64,000 bases of DNA from Bacillus pinisoli. Lineage in GTDB: Bacteria > Bacillota > Bacilli > Bacillales > SA4. Location: the NCBI RefSeq assembly GCF_023036475.1, contig NZ_JAJQKI010000008.1, positions 62,001 to 126,000 of the forward strand, given 5' to 3'. Below the pieces are notes generated by a model, which was not told the origin of the DNA, did not search any database, and saw only the letters and a program-made list of their open reading frames with translations. Shown here one piece after another: positions 25,796 through 34,979 of the stretch; position 1 is the first letter of the stretch; every line of letters starts with the position of its first letter. The position numbers were made by a program, and so were the translations under genes.

Positions 25796-26611
25796 ATGAT
25801 AACTAAACTACTAAAATTGTCTGTAGCTTCTATTATCCTATCAACTTTGGTTTTTAATCCGTTTACCATTGAAGCAAAAAAGGAATTGTCATTTGATGAT
25901 AAACTAGAGGTCTTCCATCACGAGTATGGATTATCACAAGATTTTGAGAAAGCATTAAAAAAGCTAACTAATAAATATCCTGAAATTAGTATTATCTCTT
26001 ACGATGAGAACATTATTCAAACTGATACTATGCAGCAAGAACCTGACAAAGGCGATTATGGTACTAATTCTGTAAGCGTTGGTAATTTGAAGTGGAATGA
26101 CGCGATTCTTTATGATAATGACTCTCAAAAATATAACTATACTGGTGGTTGGACCTGGTCTAGTATGAGTTCTAGCACACCATACGATATGGTTGGTGTT
26201 TTTCCAAGTGATACTTCTTTAATGACACTTTCACCGGGGACTAATTTAACATTAAGAGGTTATAATTATTCGGGAACAAGGACAGCTCTATGGACAACTA
26301 GTGGAACTACTAGTGGAGGTGTACAACTAGCCACAACCTTGAACTCAAAAGGTGTAGCTTTTTGGATTGACGATAAGGAAGTTAAAAATGGGACCATCTC
26401 TGTACATTTAGGTAAAACCACAAGGGATCCTAATGCTCGCATTCAATTGCAATATAATCATTCTTATACCAGTAAGAATGTTACGGGTATAGGTGGTTCT
26501 GTTTCAGTAAAAGATGGAGGCGGTGGGTTCAATGTAACGTGGGAAACACAGACAGTAGGTCAAGGTCCCTTCTACTCTCCAGGAGCTTATATTGGAGATA
26601 CCACTTATTAA
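25796..26611 (+). CDS. Secreted protein of unknown function
   Basis: The 271 residues start with a signal peptide (hydrophobic stretch at about 8-22, likely cleavage before KKELSF). A short helical part follows, then from residue 80 a beta-rich region full of G, S, T, W and Y. I recognise no family. A strong gggagggtaca site precedes the ATG. It could be a surface or extracellular protein; nothing around it tells its job. Confidence 0.65.
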   Translation: MITKLLKLSVASIILSTLVFNPFTIEAKKELSFDDKLEVFHHEYGLSQDFEKALKKLTNKYPEISIISYDENIIQTDTMQQEPDKGDYGTNSVSVGNLKWNDAILYDNDSQKYNYTGGWTWSSMSSSTPYDMVGVFPSDTSLMTLSPGTNLTLRGYNYSGTRTALWTTSGTTSGGVQLATTLNSKGVAFWIDDKEVKNGTISVHLGKTTRDPNARIQLQYNHSYTSKNVTGIGGSVSVKDGGGGFNVTWETQTVGQGPFYSPGAYIGDTTY

Positions 26612-26722
26612 TAATTACTTCAAAGTATATTAGATCACTAGTACAATAGTATCAATAGAGTAATAATAGGTGTCTCACTTATTATTACTTTATTTTATGA
26701 TAAGAGATAGGAGATAAACATT

Positions 26723-27289
26723 ATGAGAAAATCATTCTTCATTCTTCTTGCACTCTCAGTTCTAATGATGTCAGGCTGTCAATACGATGACTCTAAATAT
26801 CAAGCTACTAAACAAAATATCCAATACCATTACTTTGAGGCAATTGATAGTCATGCTGTCTTCCTTCAAGAGTTACAATTCGTTCCATCAGATCAACTCC
26901 TCCCTTTTGTTCAAGGATACACAATGCGGAATAAGCATAACGACCTATATGCAGATGTGGAGGTCATTGCATATGAACAACTTAACCAAAAGTTATCTCC
27001 TGAGATGATTACTACTATACAAGAAGTGAATAATACGTTGGATCGCTTAATCTCTTCCCTCTATAGCTACCTATCTCAAGAAGGCAATGACATATCAAAA
27101 ACTACAATATCTGATTTTACAAATTTAGGTGTACAAATAGCGCATAGTGATCAATCCAACCTAACTTTATACAATCTATTAGTTTATCCAGAACATATAC
27201 AAAAAAATTATGCTGATTCAGACATCAGCTTGTTTTTACTAGAGTTAAAAGAACTCTTAAGAAAGATGCATGACAATTTAATCATTTAA
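26723..27289 (+). CDS. Lipoprotein of unknown function
   Basis: The product has a lipoprotein signal ending LMMSGC near residue 19 and a mostly helical 165-residue domain. A gataggagataaac site precedes the ATG. A weak hairpin (aaatcatc/ggtggttt, 27293-27317) followed by TTTTTTT ends the transcript. No family is recognised. Confidence 0.65.
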   Translation: MRKSFFILLALSVLMMSGCQYDDSKYQATKQNIQYHYFEAIDSHAVFLQELQFVPSDQLLPFVQGYTMRNKHNDLYADVEVIAYEQLNQKLSPEMITTIQEVNNTLDRLISSLYSYLSQEGNDISKTTISDFTNLGVQIAHSDQSNLTLYNLLVYPEHIQKNYADSDISLFLLELKELLRKMHDNLII

Positions 27290-27412
27290 AAAATCATCTT
27301 TTTTTAAAAGGTGGTTTCTTTTTTTGTAACGGTGTTATAATTCTTTAAAATAAGTGGTACATACTAGTATACTGTTCATAATATTGGAATTAATTAGATT
27401 GAGGGATACTCA

Positions 27413-27915
27413 TGTCCAAAACTCTAGAAATCTTACATTCTGAGATTATAGCTGAAGAAAAAAAGGCTACCCCATTCTGTTAGCTGGGGCTATTGTGTTT
27501 TTTGTATTCACCTTTTTACCTTTTGCTTTACCAATGGAAGTGGTGTATTTGATTTGGATTTTTGGTTTAGGGGCCATTTTTCCATTGGGAATATTACTAA
27601 GTAAACTACTGGGTGATAATATTTTGTCGTCTAAAAATTCACTAGCTAATTTAGGTGGAATTGTGGCAGCTCCACAGGCTTTTATTATCCCCGTCTTTAT
27701 TATTGTGTTTCAACATATACCTGAATATCTACCATATACGATTGGACTCCTTGGAGGGTAACATTTTCTGCCTTATATGTGGATATACAGAATTCAAAGC
27801 TTATTTATTTGTAACTTTAGCAACTTGTTTATCGTCCTTTATAGTAGGTGGCTGGTTTGTCAATCAGACATATACGCTTGTGCCGATTGCCATTTTGCTT
27901 ACTTATGTAGTATAA
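27413..27915 (+). pseudogene. Broken DUF7010-like membrane protein gene
   Basis: The ATG at 27413 opens a frame (SKTLEILHSEIIAEEKKATPF) that stops at once, and the continuation LAGAIVFFVFTFLPFALP lies in another frame, showing a 1-base loss near 27478. A TAA interrupts GG-HFLPYMWIY at 27758, and a further shift near 27790 is needed to read TEFKAYLFVTLATCLSS. The joined product resembles DUF7010 small membrane proteins. The last part of the family appears to be missing. Confidence 0.75.
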
Positions 27916-28336
27916 GCGGAATCTTTGCCATGTCGTTTAGAAAAGAAAAGGAAAGCATAGCCTTTCAGGTGAAATCTATCATTGGGCATATGTATTGGTG
28001 TTTTTATCAGCAGTCATTATGTCCATCCTTCACTGGGAAGAGAGTGCCTACCTTTTCTATATCGCCATTATCTCGTATGCACTCTGCCTGTTTGGGTATG
28101 TAGCGGGGAAAAGGAAAAGGAGAAACTGGCTCGCTGATCATATTGGTGGAATGCTTGGATCCTATATCGGGATTGTGACGGCGACGATTGTGGTGAACAG
28201 CCCGAATATACCAATCATCAACGAGATGCCTGTACTCATTTTCTGGTTTTTGCCGACCATTATTGGCACACCTCTTATTATAAAAGTAGGGTATCGTTAT
28301 AAGCCGAGAAAAAGGAAGGACATTTCAATAACATGA
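27916..28336 (+). pseudogene. Broken DUF2306-like membrane protein gene
   Basis: SGIFAMSFRKEK (frame 1) must be joined to GKHSLSGEIYHWAYVLVFLSAV (frame 2) by adding one base near 27950. From there the frame runs to 28336 with WLADHIGGMLGSYIGIVTATIVV and LPTIIGTPLI, as in DUF2306 proteins. The N-terminal helix is absent, so a deletion seems to have fused it to the preceding DUF7010 remnant. The intact tail could still be translated from 27995. Confidence 0.7.
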
Positions 28337-28791
28337 CACAGATTACATTTTTAGCTTCATCTAAAAAATTTGTTATACCAGATGAGATAGAAGAATACAA
28401 TAATCGTACTATATTTGAACGAGAAGAGGATGCAATCTATTTTAGTGTTGAAGAGAATGACTATTGGAAAAAAGAAGTGAACGGGTTATTTTCAATGCCT
28501 TATATCTATGAAGCACATGGTGTAGGCAATAAACTATTTCTCTTATACCTTGAAAAGTATATGGAGGTCGGGGATGTAGTTGAAATATACTATGTACCAA
28601 GCCAAAATCATTTTCATGAATACAGAAGAAGAATGGAAGAAGCCCCTTCCCCAATTGAAGTAAACACAGGGAGCTATACTTATAAAGACACCTATGGTAC
28701 CTATCAACTGAATCCTAAAAAATGGGTAGAAGAACTGAGTCATCGTAATTATGTGACTGAATTTGGTATTACTACTTTTGTGAAGTATTAA
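28333..28791 (+). CDS. Hypothetical protein, 152 residues
   Basis: The ATG overlaps the stop of the DUF2306 remnant (ATGA). The protein is soluble and acidic, with many aromatic residues. I know no function. The coupling to a decayed upstream gene suggests that translation of this one may now be reduced. Confidence 0.6.
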   Translation: MTQITFLASSKKFVIPDEIEEYNNRTIFEREEDAIYFSVEENDYWKKEVNGLFSMPYIYEAHGVGNKLFLLYLEKYMEVGDVVEIYYVPSQNHFHEYRRRMEEAPSPIEVNTGSYTYKDTYGTYQLNPKKWVEELSHRNYVTEFGITTFVKY

Positions 28792-28807
28792 TCGTTAGGG
28801 GGAAGTA

Positions 28808-29185
28808 ATGAAACCATTCATTTTAATTTGTTCAGTGATATTGATTTTAATGGCTGGATGCAATCCAAAACCACAGTTTGATATAAGTGAGATTCTGAAT
28901 CAATCCGAGGAAAAGTTAAATAAATTCGAGGATATCGAAACAACAGCATCTGCATTTAATGGTAAAGAAGATATAAAGTTTAGAATCATGGTTGAAGGAA
29001 CTCCTAGTGAAGAAGAAGCGATTGTTTTGTTTAACAAAATACTTGATAGTTTAAAAGAATTCTCCAATCATGAAAACTTTTGGAGCTATTATAATGGTTA
29101 TTTTGACATAAAGAATTACGATGAAGGTGTAATCTATGAAGCGACAAAAATGAAAACAGAAAAAATAAAAGTAATGTCAAAGTAA
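28808..29185 (+). CDS. Small lipoprotein
   Basis: The 125 residues start with a lipoprotein signal (lipobox LMAGC near residue 18) and continue as a mixed alpha/beta domain. A gggggaagta site precedes the ATG. No family is recognised. It lies 16 bases behind the previous gene. Confidence 0.65.
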   Translation: MKPFILICSVILILMAGCNPKPQFDISEILNQSEEKLNKFEDIETTASAFNGKEDIKFRIMVEGTPSEEEAIVLFNKILDSLKEFSNHENFWSYYNGYFDIKNYDEGVIYEATKMKTEKIKVMSK

Positions 29186-29228
29186 ACATGGAATGAAGAA
29201 ATACATTTAAATTTTAAGGAGAGTTCTT

Positions 29229-29498
29229 ATGAAGAAAATGAATATCACTATAGTCTTCTTCTTTTCAATACTTTTAATAAGCTGTAATAACCATAGTCCA
29301 GAGCTTTCCGAAGAAGAAGCAAAACAACTAGTATTAGAGCATCATTCAAAGTCAATTGGTACAGTTGAAATAGTATCTATTAAAGCTGAATCTGATGGCT
29401 ACCGCGTAGTATGGAAGAATGTTGAGAACTGTGAAAGAGGGACAGATATCGTAAATCAAAAAGGGGAAGTAGAAATGGTTGTAAGTGAGATCTGTTAG
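29229..29498 (+). CDS. Small lipoprotein, PepSY-like fold possible
   Basis: The 89 residues have a lipobox LLISC near residue 19, then SEEEAKQLVLEHH and a beta-strand pattern resembling half of a PepSY domain. Two cysteines near the C-terminus could form a disulfide. A strong aaggagagttctt site precedes the ATG. Confidence 0.6.
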   Translation: MKKMNITIVFFFSILLISCNNHSPELSEEEAKQLVLEHHSKSIGTVEIVSIKAESDGYRVVWKNVENCERGTDIVNQKGEVEMVVSEIC

Positions 29499-29516
29499 AT
29501 TTTAATTATAGGAATA

Positions 29517-29545
29517 GGAAACCTCTTCTACAAGAGGCTTCCTCC
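29517..29545. terminator. Bidirectional hairpin between lipoprotein and pbuE
   Basis: ggaa-acctctt and aagaggc-ttcc pair around ctac. It lies between two converging genes. Confidence 0.6.
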
Positions 29546-29554
29546 CAACTTGCT

Positions 29555-30739
29555 TTATTTTTGAACAGAAGTTATAGCGATCTTATTTTCCCTCACAATA
29601 CTTCCTCTCGTTAAGGAAAAGACGGCACACAGTAAGGAAATGATGACAATACCGCCACCAAACCAGGCTGTATGAGTAACCGTAACGGAATGACTAATCA
29701 CGATACCACCAAAGGCTGATCCAAGGGCAATCCCAACTTGTAAGGCTGAATTATTAAAGCTTTGCTGGATATCAGATGTGGCAGGATCCGTTTGAATCAA
29801 GTAGCTTTGTTGAGGAGGTGCTAAACTCCAACTTAATGCTGCCCACAACATCATCATGGGTATAAATAAGATTAATGAAAACGTCGAGAATGGTAAGAAG
29901 AACAGGACAATGGCAAATGCACTGATCACGACGATGATACTTTTATGTGCTCCGATTGAATCCGAAAGAACGCCTCCGAATGCCCCACCACCTACTGCAG
30001 CAATTCCAAATAATAGATAACACAAGCTAATCCAGTTGGAACTCATTTGAAGCTCCATTTCTAGGAACGGGGTGAAATAGGCATATAGCGTATAGTGACC
30101 TGCTAGCATGAACATGGTGGCTAGATGGGCACTCCCAAGTTTCGCACTACCCACTGCTTTTAATTGTTGTGAAAGAGGAATTGACTGTTCCCCTGGTACT
30201 TTCTCCAAGAAAATGGATATCAGAATAAATGACCCGATCGCAAGCACGGCTATTCCGAGAAATATGAAACGCCACCCGAAAGTATCAGAAATTAGAATGC
30301 CCAGAGGCACCCCCAATACGAGGGAAGAGCTTATGCCCATATAGATAAGTCCCAATGCTTTGGCTCGGTGGGCTGGAGCCACAATTTTAGCAGCGATTGT
30401 TAAGGACAGAACCACAATCAGTGCTGTACTCATCGCAGTTAAAATCCTAGCGAACATCATAAATGCATAGCTGAAGCTGAAATATGTCATGATGTTCCCA
30501 ATAAAGAAAACAAACAAGGAAATCAGATATACTTTCTTACGCTCTATTTTGCTGGTCATGACAAGGAGAACAGGCCCGGCAACAGCATACACGATTGCAA
30601 ACACAGAAATGAGTTGTCCCGCACTACTTAGAGAGATATTTAAGTCGTTTGCAATTGTAGGAAGTATGCCCCCCACTATTAATTCGACCAATCCAACGGC
30701 AACCGTTGATAAGGCGAGTATAAATACTTTAAGATTCAT
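29555..30739 (-). CDS. pbuE: Purine efflux transporter PbuE
   Basis: The 394-residue MFS protein has 12 helices and matches B. subtilis PbuE (YdhL) along its length as I remember it: [19 protein letters not shown] at the start, [14 protein letters not shown] in the 2-3 loop and [15 protein letters not shown] in the middle. PbuE exports hypoxanthine, adenine and related bases. The adenine riboswitch in its leader fits this: excess adenine turns the exporter on. Confidence 0.92.
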   Translation of the reverse strand: MNLKVFILALSTVAVGLVELIVGGILPTIANDLNISLSSAGQLISVFAIVYAVAGPVLLVMTSKIERKKVYLISLFVFFIGNIMTYFSFSYAFMMFARILTAMSTALIVVLSLTIAAKIVAPAHRAKALGLIYMGISSSLVLGVPLGILISDTFGWRFIFLGIAVLAIGSFILISIFLEKVPGEQSIPLSQQLKAVGSAKLGSAHLATMFMLAGHYTLYAYFTPFLEMELQMSSNWISLCYLLFGIAAVGGGAFGGVLSDSIGAHKSIIVVISAFAIVLFFLPFSTFSLILFIPMMMLWAALSWSLAPPQQSYLIQTDPATSDIQQSFNNSALQVGIALGSAFGGIVISHSVTVTHTAWFGGGIVIISLLCAVFSLTRGSIVRENKIAITSVQK

Positions 30740-30787
30740 CTTTTATTAAACATCCTTTCTTACTAGGAAAAGTTTCAGAAAAATAAC

Positions 30788-30842
30788 AAAAATCCTGATT
30801 ACAGAAAACGAATCGAGTTCATTTTTCTGTAATCAGGATTTT
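30788..30842 (-). terminator. Expression-platform terminator of the adenine riboswitch
   Basis: On the minus strand, aaaatcctgattacagaaaa and ttttctgtaatcaggatttt form a 20-bp stem followed by TGTTATTTTTC. The 5' arm contains the P1 and P3 3' strands of the aptamer, so ligand binding and termination exclude each other. Confidence 0.92.
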
Positions 30843-30889
30843 ATGGTTCCTGGTAGAGACCCTCTAGCCATATTCTAGAGGTTATACAG
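30827..30889 (-). promoter_or_regulatory. Adenine riboswitch (purine class)
   Basis: The minus strand reads CTGTATAA, a P2 hairpin (cctctag/ctagagg), GTCTCTACC, a P3 hairpin (aggaacc..) and TGATTACAG, the purine aptamer. P1 pairs CTGTA with TACAG. The specificity base (position 74 of xpt numbering) is U, at 30832, which selects adenine rather than guanine. Ligand binding should prevent the terminator and switch pbuE on. Confidence 0.95.
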
Positions 30890-30911
30890 GTCGTATGAAG
30901 TTACTTTCAAG

Positions 30912-30940
30912 AGTTTACTAGATATCATCTTATTAATCAA
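30912..30940 (-). promoter_or_regulatory. Sigma-A promoter of pbuE
   Basis: On the minus strand TTGATT and TAAACT are separated by 17 bases, ending about 20 bases before the riboswitch aptamer. Confidence 0.5.
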
Positions 30941-31041
30941 GAGTTAGTTTAATTCTGAATGCTTGGTTTATATTGACAATTTTTGGCACGAGACTTATCG
31001 TTAAGGTAAGCAACAGAAACATGAACCTAGGGGGAACCTAT

Positions 31042-31767
31042 TTGGAAATCTGGTATTGGCTCTTTATTGCCTTTCTTTTAACCTATGAACCTATCTACGG
31101 GTATGTTGATTATCAAAAGTTTAAAGTAAGGGTCCGTCAAAACCCTGATGAAAGGGTTCGCTACTATAAAAAAGTGATGATTGGACTATGGGCACCGACT
31201 ATTTTAATTCTAAGTTTGGTACTATTCGGCACCTTAACATTTGAGGATATAGGGCTAAACTGGGTTCAGTTGAATACAGAGACGTTAGGACCATGGCTGA
31301 CCTATATCATCATCGGGTTTGGAGTTCTTTATATACTTGCCCTTCTGTATTACATAATCGCATCAAAAGTAAGTGTAAAGATAAAGAATCAATTGAAGAC
31401 GGCCAAGCAGACGCAATTAGATAAAGTCCAGTTTATTGATATTTTGCCTGTTTCGACTGCAGATAAAAAAGTATGGACCTATGTTTCATGGACCGCGGGT
31501 ATCACAGAAGAAATCATCTATCGTGGATTTCTCATTTTTGCCTTGATGGAATTGTTTCCATCTTTATCGGTGTGGGTTGTACTAGTCGTATCATCATTAT
31601 TATTCGGGCTTGCCCATACGTATCAAGGATTTTCCAACGTGGTCAGAACTGGAATCGTTGGTTTGTTCTTTGCCCTACTATACATTTCGTTCGATTCTCT
31701 TCTTCCTGTGATATTTTTGCATTTCTTAATTGATTATGTGGGGAAGTTGGGAGATGAGGAGGAATAG
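31042..31767 (+). CDS. CPBP family intramembrane protease
   Basis: This 241-residue membrane protein carries the CPBP motifs EEIIYRGF near residue 156 and FGLAHTYQG near 192, plus the later HFLIDYVG, with the catalytic Glu and His residues in place. Such proteases cleave or protect prenylated or leader-type peptides in the membrane. The TTG at 31042 is chosen because agggggaa lies just upstream and the opening then resembles relatives (MEIWYWLF). Confidence 0.85.
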   Translation: MEIWYWLFIAFLLTYEPIYGYVDYQKFKVRVRQNPDERVRYYKKVMIGLWAPTILILSLVLFGTLTFEDIGLNWVQLNTETLGPWLTYIIIGFGVLYILALLYYIIASKVSVKIKNQLKTAKQTQLDKVQFIDILPVSTADKKVWTYVSWTAGITEEIIYRGFLIFALMELFPSLSVWVVLVVSSLLFGLAHTYQGFSNVVRTGIVGLFFALLYISFDSLLPVIFLHFLIDYVGKLGDEEE

Positions 31768-32294
31768 GTTTGGAAACCTTTTGTGTTGCTGATCGTATAG
31801 TTTATTACCACGATTAATCAAGTTATACAAAATTGGGCATTGATCTACGGGGATTAGTGCCCGTTTGTATGTAACGATGAGTTGATTTTTAGAGGAACAA
31901 TCATTGATATGATAAAGTGGAAAATAGTTTTCGTGGAATTCAGACTAGAATTAGTGAAATCATGTGAAATATCGTGGAATAATCTATTTTTCTGTTGAAA
32001 TATAAGCAAAAAAGCTGAAATACTCTTTATTTTCGTGGAATGATAGCGTCCGACAGAAAAAGTCGAACGCAAATATACCTTGTTGATAGATTTATCAATA
32101 ATGTTCAGGAGAAAGTAGAGTTAAATGGTCCAAAGATGAGTTAAACTAACGGATTTCAACTTAATAACCTACCAAATCTAACTTTCGTGATACCTACTGG
32201 CCATTTGTTCAAACACGTAATTCTCCATTTAAAACTCCATTGTTAGTATTATAGCAAAAAAGCATTCTCCCCTAAATGAAAGAAGAGGTTACAA
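31768..32294. other. Gene-free stretch with phased short repeats
   Basis: No gene is seen. Variants of GTGGAAT recur from 31918 to 32041 at steps near 10 and 20-21 bases. A hairpin gcgtccgac/gtcgaacgc lies at 32046-32070. The final 40 bases hold the ribosome binding site of the next gene. Confidence 0.5.
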
Positions 32295-32552
32295 ATGAAA
32301 ATACTATTCGCAATTATCTTCCTACAGTTGTTTACTTATCCACTATTCTTTATAGATTTCTTCACATTGTTCTCCTTCCAAACGGTCATGTTAATTTGGG
32401 GGTTATTAGTTGCTCTAGGATTTTACTTTGGGTTCAGAGGAGTTATTAAATACAAGGAAGAGATTAAGATGTTTATGTTATCAACGTTGACGTTTATTAC
32501 TAGTGTCTGCTTATTGTTCTTTATGTATTTGGTTACTCTGGCTTCGATGTAA
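32295..32552 (+). CDS. Small membrane protein, 85 residues
   Basis: Three hydrophobic segments fill most of the protein, with a short basic loop (RGVIKYKEEIK) between the second and third. A gaaagaagaggttaca site precedes the ATG. No family is recognised. Confidence 0.6.
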   Translation: MKILFAIIFLQLFTYPLFFIDFFTLFSFQTVMLIWGLLVALGFYFGFRGVIKYKEEIKMFMLSTLTFITSVCLLFFMYLVTLASM

Positions 32553-32613
32553 GTAGTTTCTGATGCTTTTAAATAGAATAGTTATAGAACAATTCTGAAG
32601 GAGGGGGTTTAAA

Positions 32614-32955
32614 TTGACAATAGTAGAGAGTTTGATTCTTCCGATTGGCATTCCAATTCTAGTCTGCGTAATCCTTCATTTGTTCTTGTCAAAAAGGTAT
32701 AAAGATGTAGATAAAGTGGATAAAGGATTTGTATTTAATTACCACAGACTCTCTTACAGAAGGAAGTTTTTACGAACGCTAACCATTTCACCAGTTTCAA
32801 TCATTGCACTAGTTATTATCTATTTATATTCAGGGTGGAATTTATTAGTGTATGTCACTTTCCTTGCATTGACCTTAATCGTTATGTGCATGCAATTATT
32901 GTACAATTATAGAAAGTGGAAGAATAAAGAAGAACGTAACGAAATAGACTTTTAG
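32614..32955 (+). CDS. Small membrane protein, 113 residues
   Basis: The TTG start follows a strong aaggaggggg site by 7 bases. There are three hydrophobic segments and a basic loop (SKRYKDVDKVDKG). No family is recognised. It is probably cotranscribed with the DUF4825 lipoprotein 23 bases downstream. Confidence 0.6.
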   Translation: MTIVESLILPIGIPILVCVILHLFLSKRYKDVDKVDKGFVFNYHRLSYRRKFLRTLTISPVSIIALVIIYLYSGWNLLVYVTFLALTLIVMCMQLLYNYRKWKNKEERNEIDF

Positions 32956-32978
32956 ATTTTTAATTGTAGAGGTGACAA

Positions 32979-33443
32979 ATGAAAAAGCTTCTATCTATAT
33001 TCATCATTTTATTCATCTCAATCGGATGCACTTCAACAGATGAGAGAGACGATATTTTTAAATGGAAAGGTACTTATGTTGGGGATAACAGCTCAGTTGC
33101 CGGTATACTAAATTCACTACAAAACAAGGATAATCTTAATGGGTTTGAACTGCAGACCAAGGAAGAACCTTATGGCATCATCCTTCATTATGACGATCTA
33201 TCTATTAAAGAAGATATACTTTATAATGCTACATTTATCTTTGCTCTTATACATAATGCTGATTGGATTACTTTTACTAACGGGATGCAAAGAACTACTA
33301 TTACGAGAAGTGAGCTGCATGACTGGTATGGAACGAATTTGAATAGTAAAGAAAGTACAGAAGATTTAGTAGAGATGATTAATAGATTCTCAAAAGATAG
33401 TAGGAAGATAGACGAGTTAATAGAGACTGAAAATATTGAATGA
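32979..33443 (+). CDS. DUF4825 lipoprotein
   Basis: After a lipoprotein-like signal ending SIGC near residue 17, the domain FKWKGTYVGDNSSVAGIL, KEEPYGIILHYD, YNATFIFALIHNADWI and RSELHDWYG matches DUF4825. The role of the family is unknown. An agaggtgacaa site precedes the ATG. Confidence 0.75.
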   Translation: MKKLLSIFIILFISIGCTSTDERDDIFKWKGTYVGDNSSVAGILNSLQNKDNLNGFELQTKEEPYGIILHYDDLSIKEDILYNATFIFALIHNADWITFTNGMQRTTITRSELHDWYGTNLNSKESTEDLVEMINRFSKDSRKIDELIETENIE

Positions 33444-33459
33444 AAGAGGAGGTGTACAC

Positions 33460-33750
33460 ATGAAATCCTTCTATCTAGGAATCTGTCTTTCTATTTTATG
33501 AATTATTGGGTCTTTATTAATTTTGGGGTCTCATAAGGCCTACTTGATTACAGGGGCTATAGGGGTTATCTTTTTAGGGATATCCATGATTTATTCGGGT
33601 TCATTGGTAAGTGGTAATCAAATGAGGGCAAACTTTGCTACGGAATCAGTAGAAGACCGGGAAAGTAGAAAGAAAATAATGTTCCGTACTGCCATCATTG
33701 GCTTACCTAATTTTATTATTGCTATTATTTTATATATTTATTTGAACTAA
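33460..33750 (+). pseudogene. DUF5316 gene with an in-frame TGA
   Basis: An ATG with an aggaggtgtaca site opens 13 codons (MKSFYLGICLSIL), then TGA at 33499-33501, and the same frame continues to 33750 as a DUF5316-like membrane protein (AYLITGAIGVIFLGISMI, SGNQMRANFATESVEDRESR). The TGA falls inside a membrane helix, where Gly or Trp would be likely. No SECIS-like hairpin follows, so a nonsense mutation is the simplest reading. A TTG at 33523 could allow a shortened product. Confidence 0.6.
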
Positions 33751-33773
33751 AGAAGAATAGAAGAGGTAAAAAA

Positions 33774-34112
33774 TTGATACACCAAATGGGGTTATATGGT
33801 GAGTATTTTCAATCCATAAAAGAAGGGAGAAAAAAGGTAGAAGTCCGTTTATATGATGAGAAGCGTAGAAAGATAAAAGTCGGAGATACCATTGAATTTA
33901 TAAAGGTTCCTGAACAGGATGAAGCGCTGAAGGTTCAAGTAACTGACCTTACTATTTACGCTACATTTCAGGCGATGTATGAGGACATACCGTTTGAAGA
34001 TTTCGATTGTGAAGGATGGACGATGGAAGAAATGATAGAGGGAACGTATTCCATATATACGCCAGAACAAGAGCAGAAATGGGGAACGGTTGCCATTACC
34101 ATAAAGTACTGA
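33774..34112 (+). CDS. ASCH domain protein
   Basis: From the TTG start (agaggtaaaaaa upstream) the 112 residues open MIHQMGLYGEYFQSIKEGRKKVEVRL, the ASCH/YqfB-like pattern, with VGDTIEFIKVPEQ and a C-terminal WGTVAITIKY. ASCH domains are PUA-related and bind RNA or nucleosides; some are amidohydrolases of acetylcytidine. Confidence 0.8.
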   Translation: MIHQMGLYGEYFQSIKEGRKKVEVRLYDEKRRKIKVGDTIEFIKVPEQDEALKVQVTDLTIYATFQAMYEDIPFEDFDCEGWTMEEMIEGTYSIYTPEQEQKWGTVAITIKY

Positions 34113-34206
34113 AGTCAACCCAATTCCTATTATGAAAAAGCATGTATATGTGAATAATATAGTGGTTGTGAAAAAGTACGTAAACTAATGAAAGAAGGCA
34201 ATTGTA

Positions 34207-34932
34207 ATGGTTATCGGACATATTAAAGAAATGGTTCGCCATCCCGTAAAATCTTTTTCTGGGGAGAGTGTGGAGAAAACAAGAGTATTGGATTATGGTC
34301 TATATGGAGACCGCAGCCATGCCTTTTCAGATGAAACAAGACCAGGCAAATTTCTAACGATCACCCAGTTTCCGGAGATGGTTCGTTACCAAGCTAGATT
34401 TGTAGGAGAAGAATCATTGGAAGCATATCCTAAGGTCGAAATTGTAACACCGGAAGGCAAGACTCTTGATTGGGGAAGTATAGATTTAGTGAAAGAAATT
34501 GAGACCAAATCGGAACGAAAGCTTTCACAAATTATTTTTCCCCCTTCAAATGTGCCTTTAGGAGCGATTGAAGAAGAGCATATTCAAATTGTGACGGATG
34601 CATCTGTACAAAAGTTAGAAGAAATGTGGGGAACTACTGACCTTGACTATCGACGTTTCCGCCCTAATCTTCTCCTCTCACTAAATGAAAAAGTACCGTT
34701 TATAGAAGAAGAGTGGCTAGGTAGACGAATGAAGATAGGAAACGAAGTAGAGATAGAGCTAATTAGACATTGTGAACGATGTATGATTATTACGGTTAGT
34801 CCCGAGAATGCAAAAACGGATATGACATTACTTAGAACAGTGGCCAAAGAACGAGAAAACTGTTTTGGAGTGTATGCCTCGGTCATCAAAACGGGTGAAA
34901 TCCATGTCGGTGACGAAGTCCATCTTTTATAA
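34207..34932 (+). CDS. MOSC domain protein
   Basis: The 241 residues have the MOSC N-terminal barrel (IKEMVRHPVKSFSGESVE, DYGLYGDRSHAF) and the MOSC domain with RFRPNLLLS near residue 152 and HCERCMIITVSPE near 190, which carries the sulfur-binding cysteine. MOSC proteins handle sulfur or molybdenum cofactor, as in mARC-type enzymes. A gaaggcaattgta site precedes the ATG. Confidence 0.85.
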   Translation: MVIGHIKEMVRHPVKSFSGESVEKTRVLDYGLYGDRSHAFSDETRPGKFLTITQFPEMVRYQARFVGEESLEAYPKVEIVTPEGKTLDWGSIDLVKEIETKSERKLSQIIFPPSNVPLGAIEEEHIQIVTDASVQKLEEMWGTTDLDYRRFRPNLLLSLNEKVPFIEEEWLGRRMKIGNEVEIELIRHCERCMIITVSPENAKTDMTLLRTVAKERENCFGVYASVIKTGEIHVGDEVHLL

Positions 34933-34979
34933 GGTGGACTTACTTGCTTTTGAAGAAACTAATAAAGGTGTGATTTTTA

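Noticed and set aside
27495..27761. Separate 88-residue membrane gene
   Set aside because: It is the middle of a frameshifted DUF7010-like gene and has no ribosome binding site of its own.
33499..33501. DUF5316 TGA as a third selenocysteine
   Set aside because: The residue lies in a membrane helix, there is no SECIS-like hairpin and no redox context.
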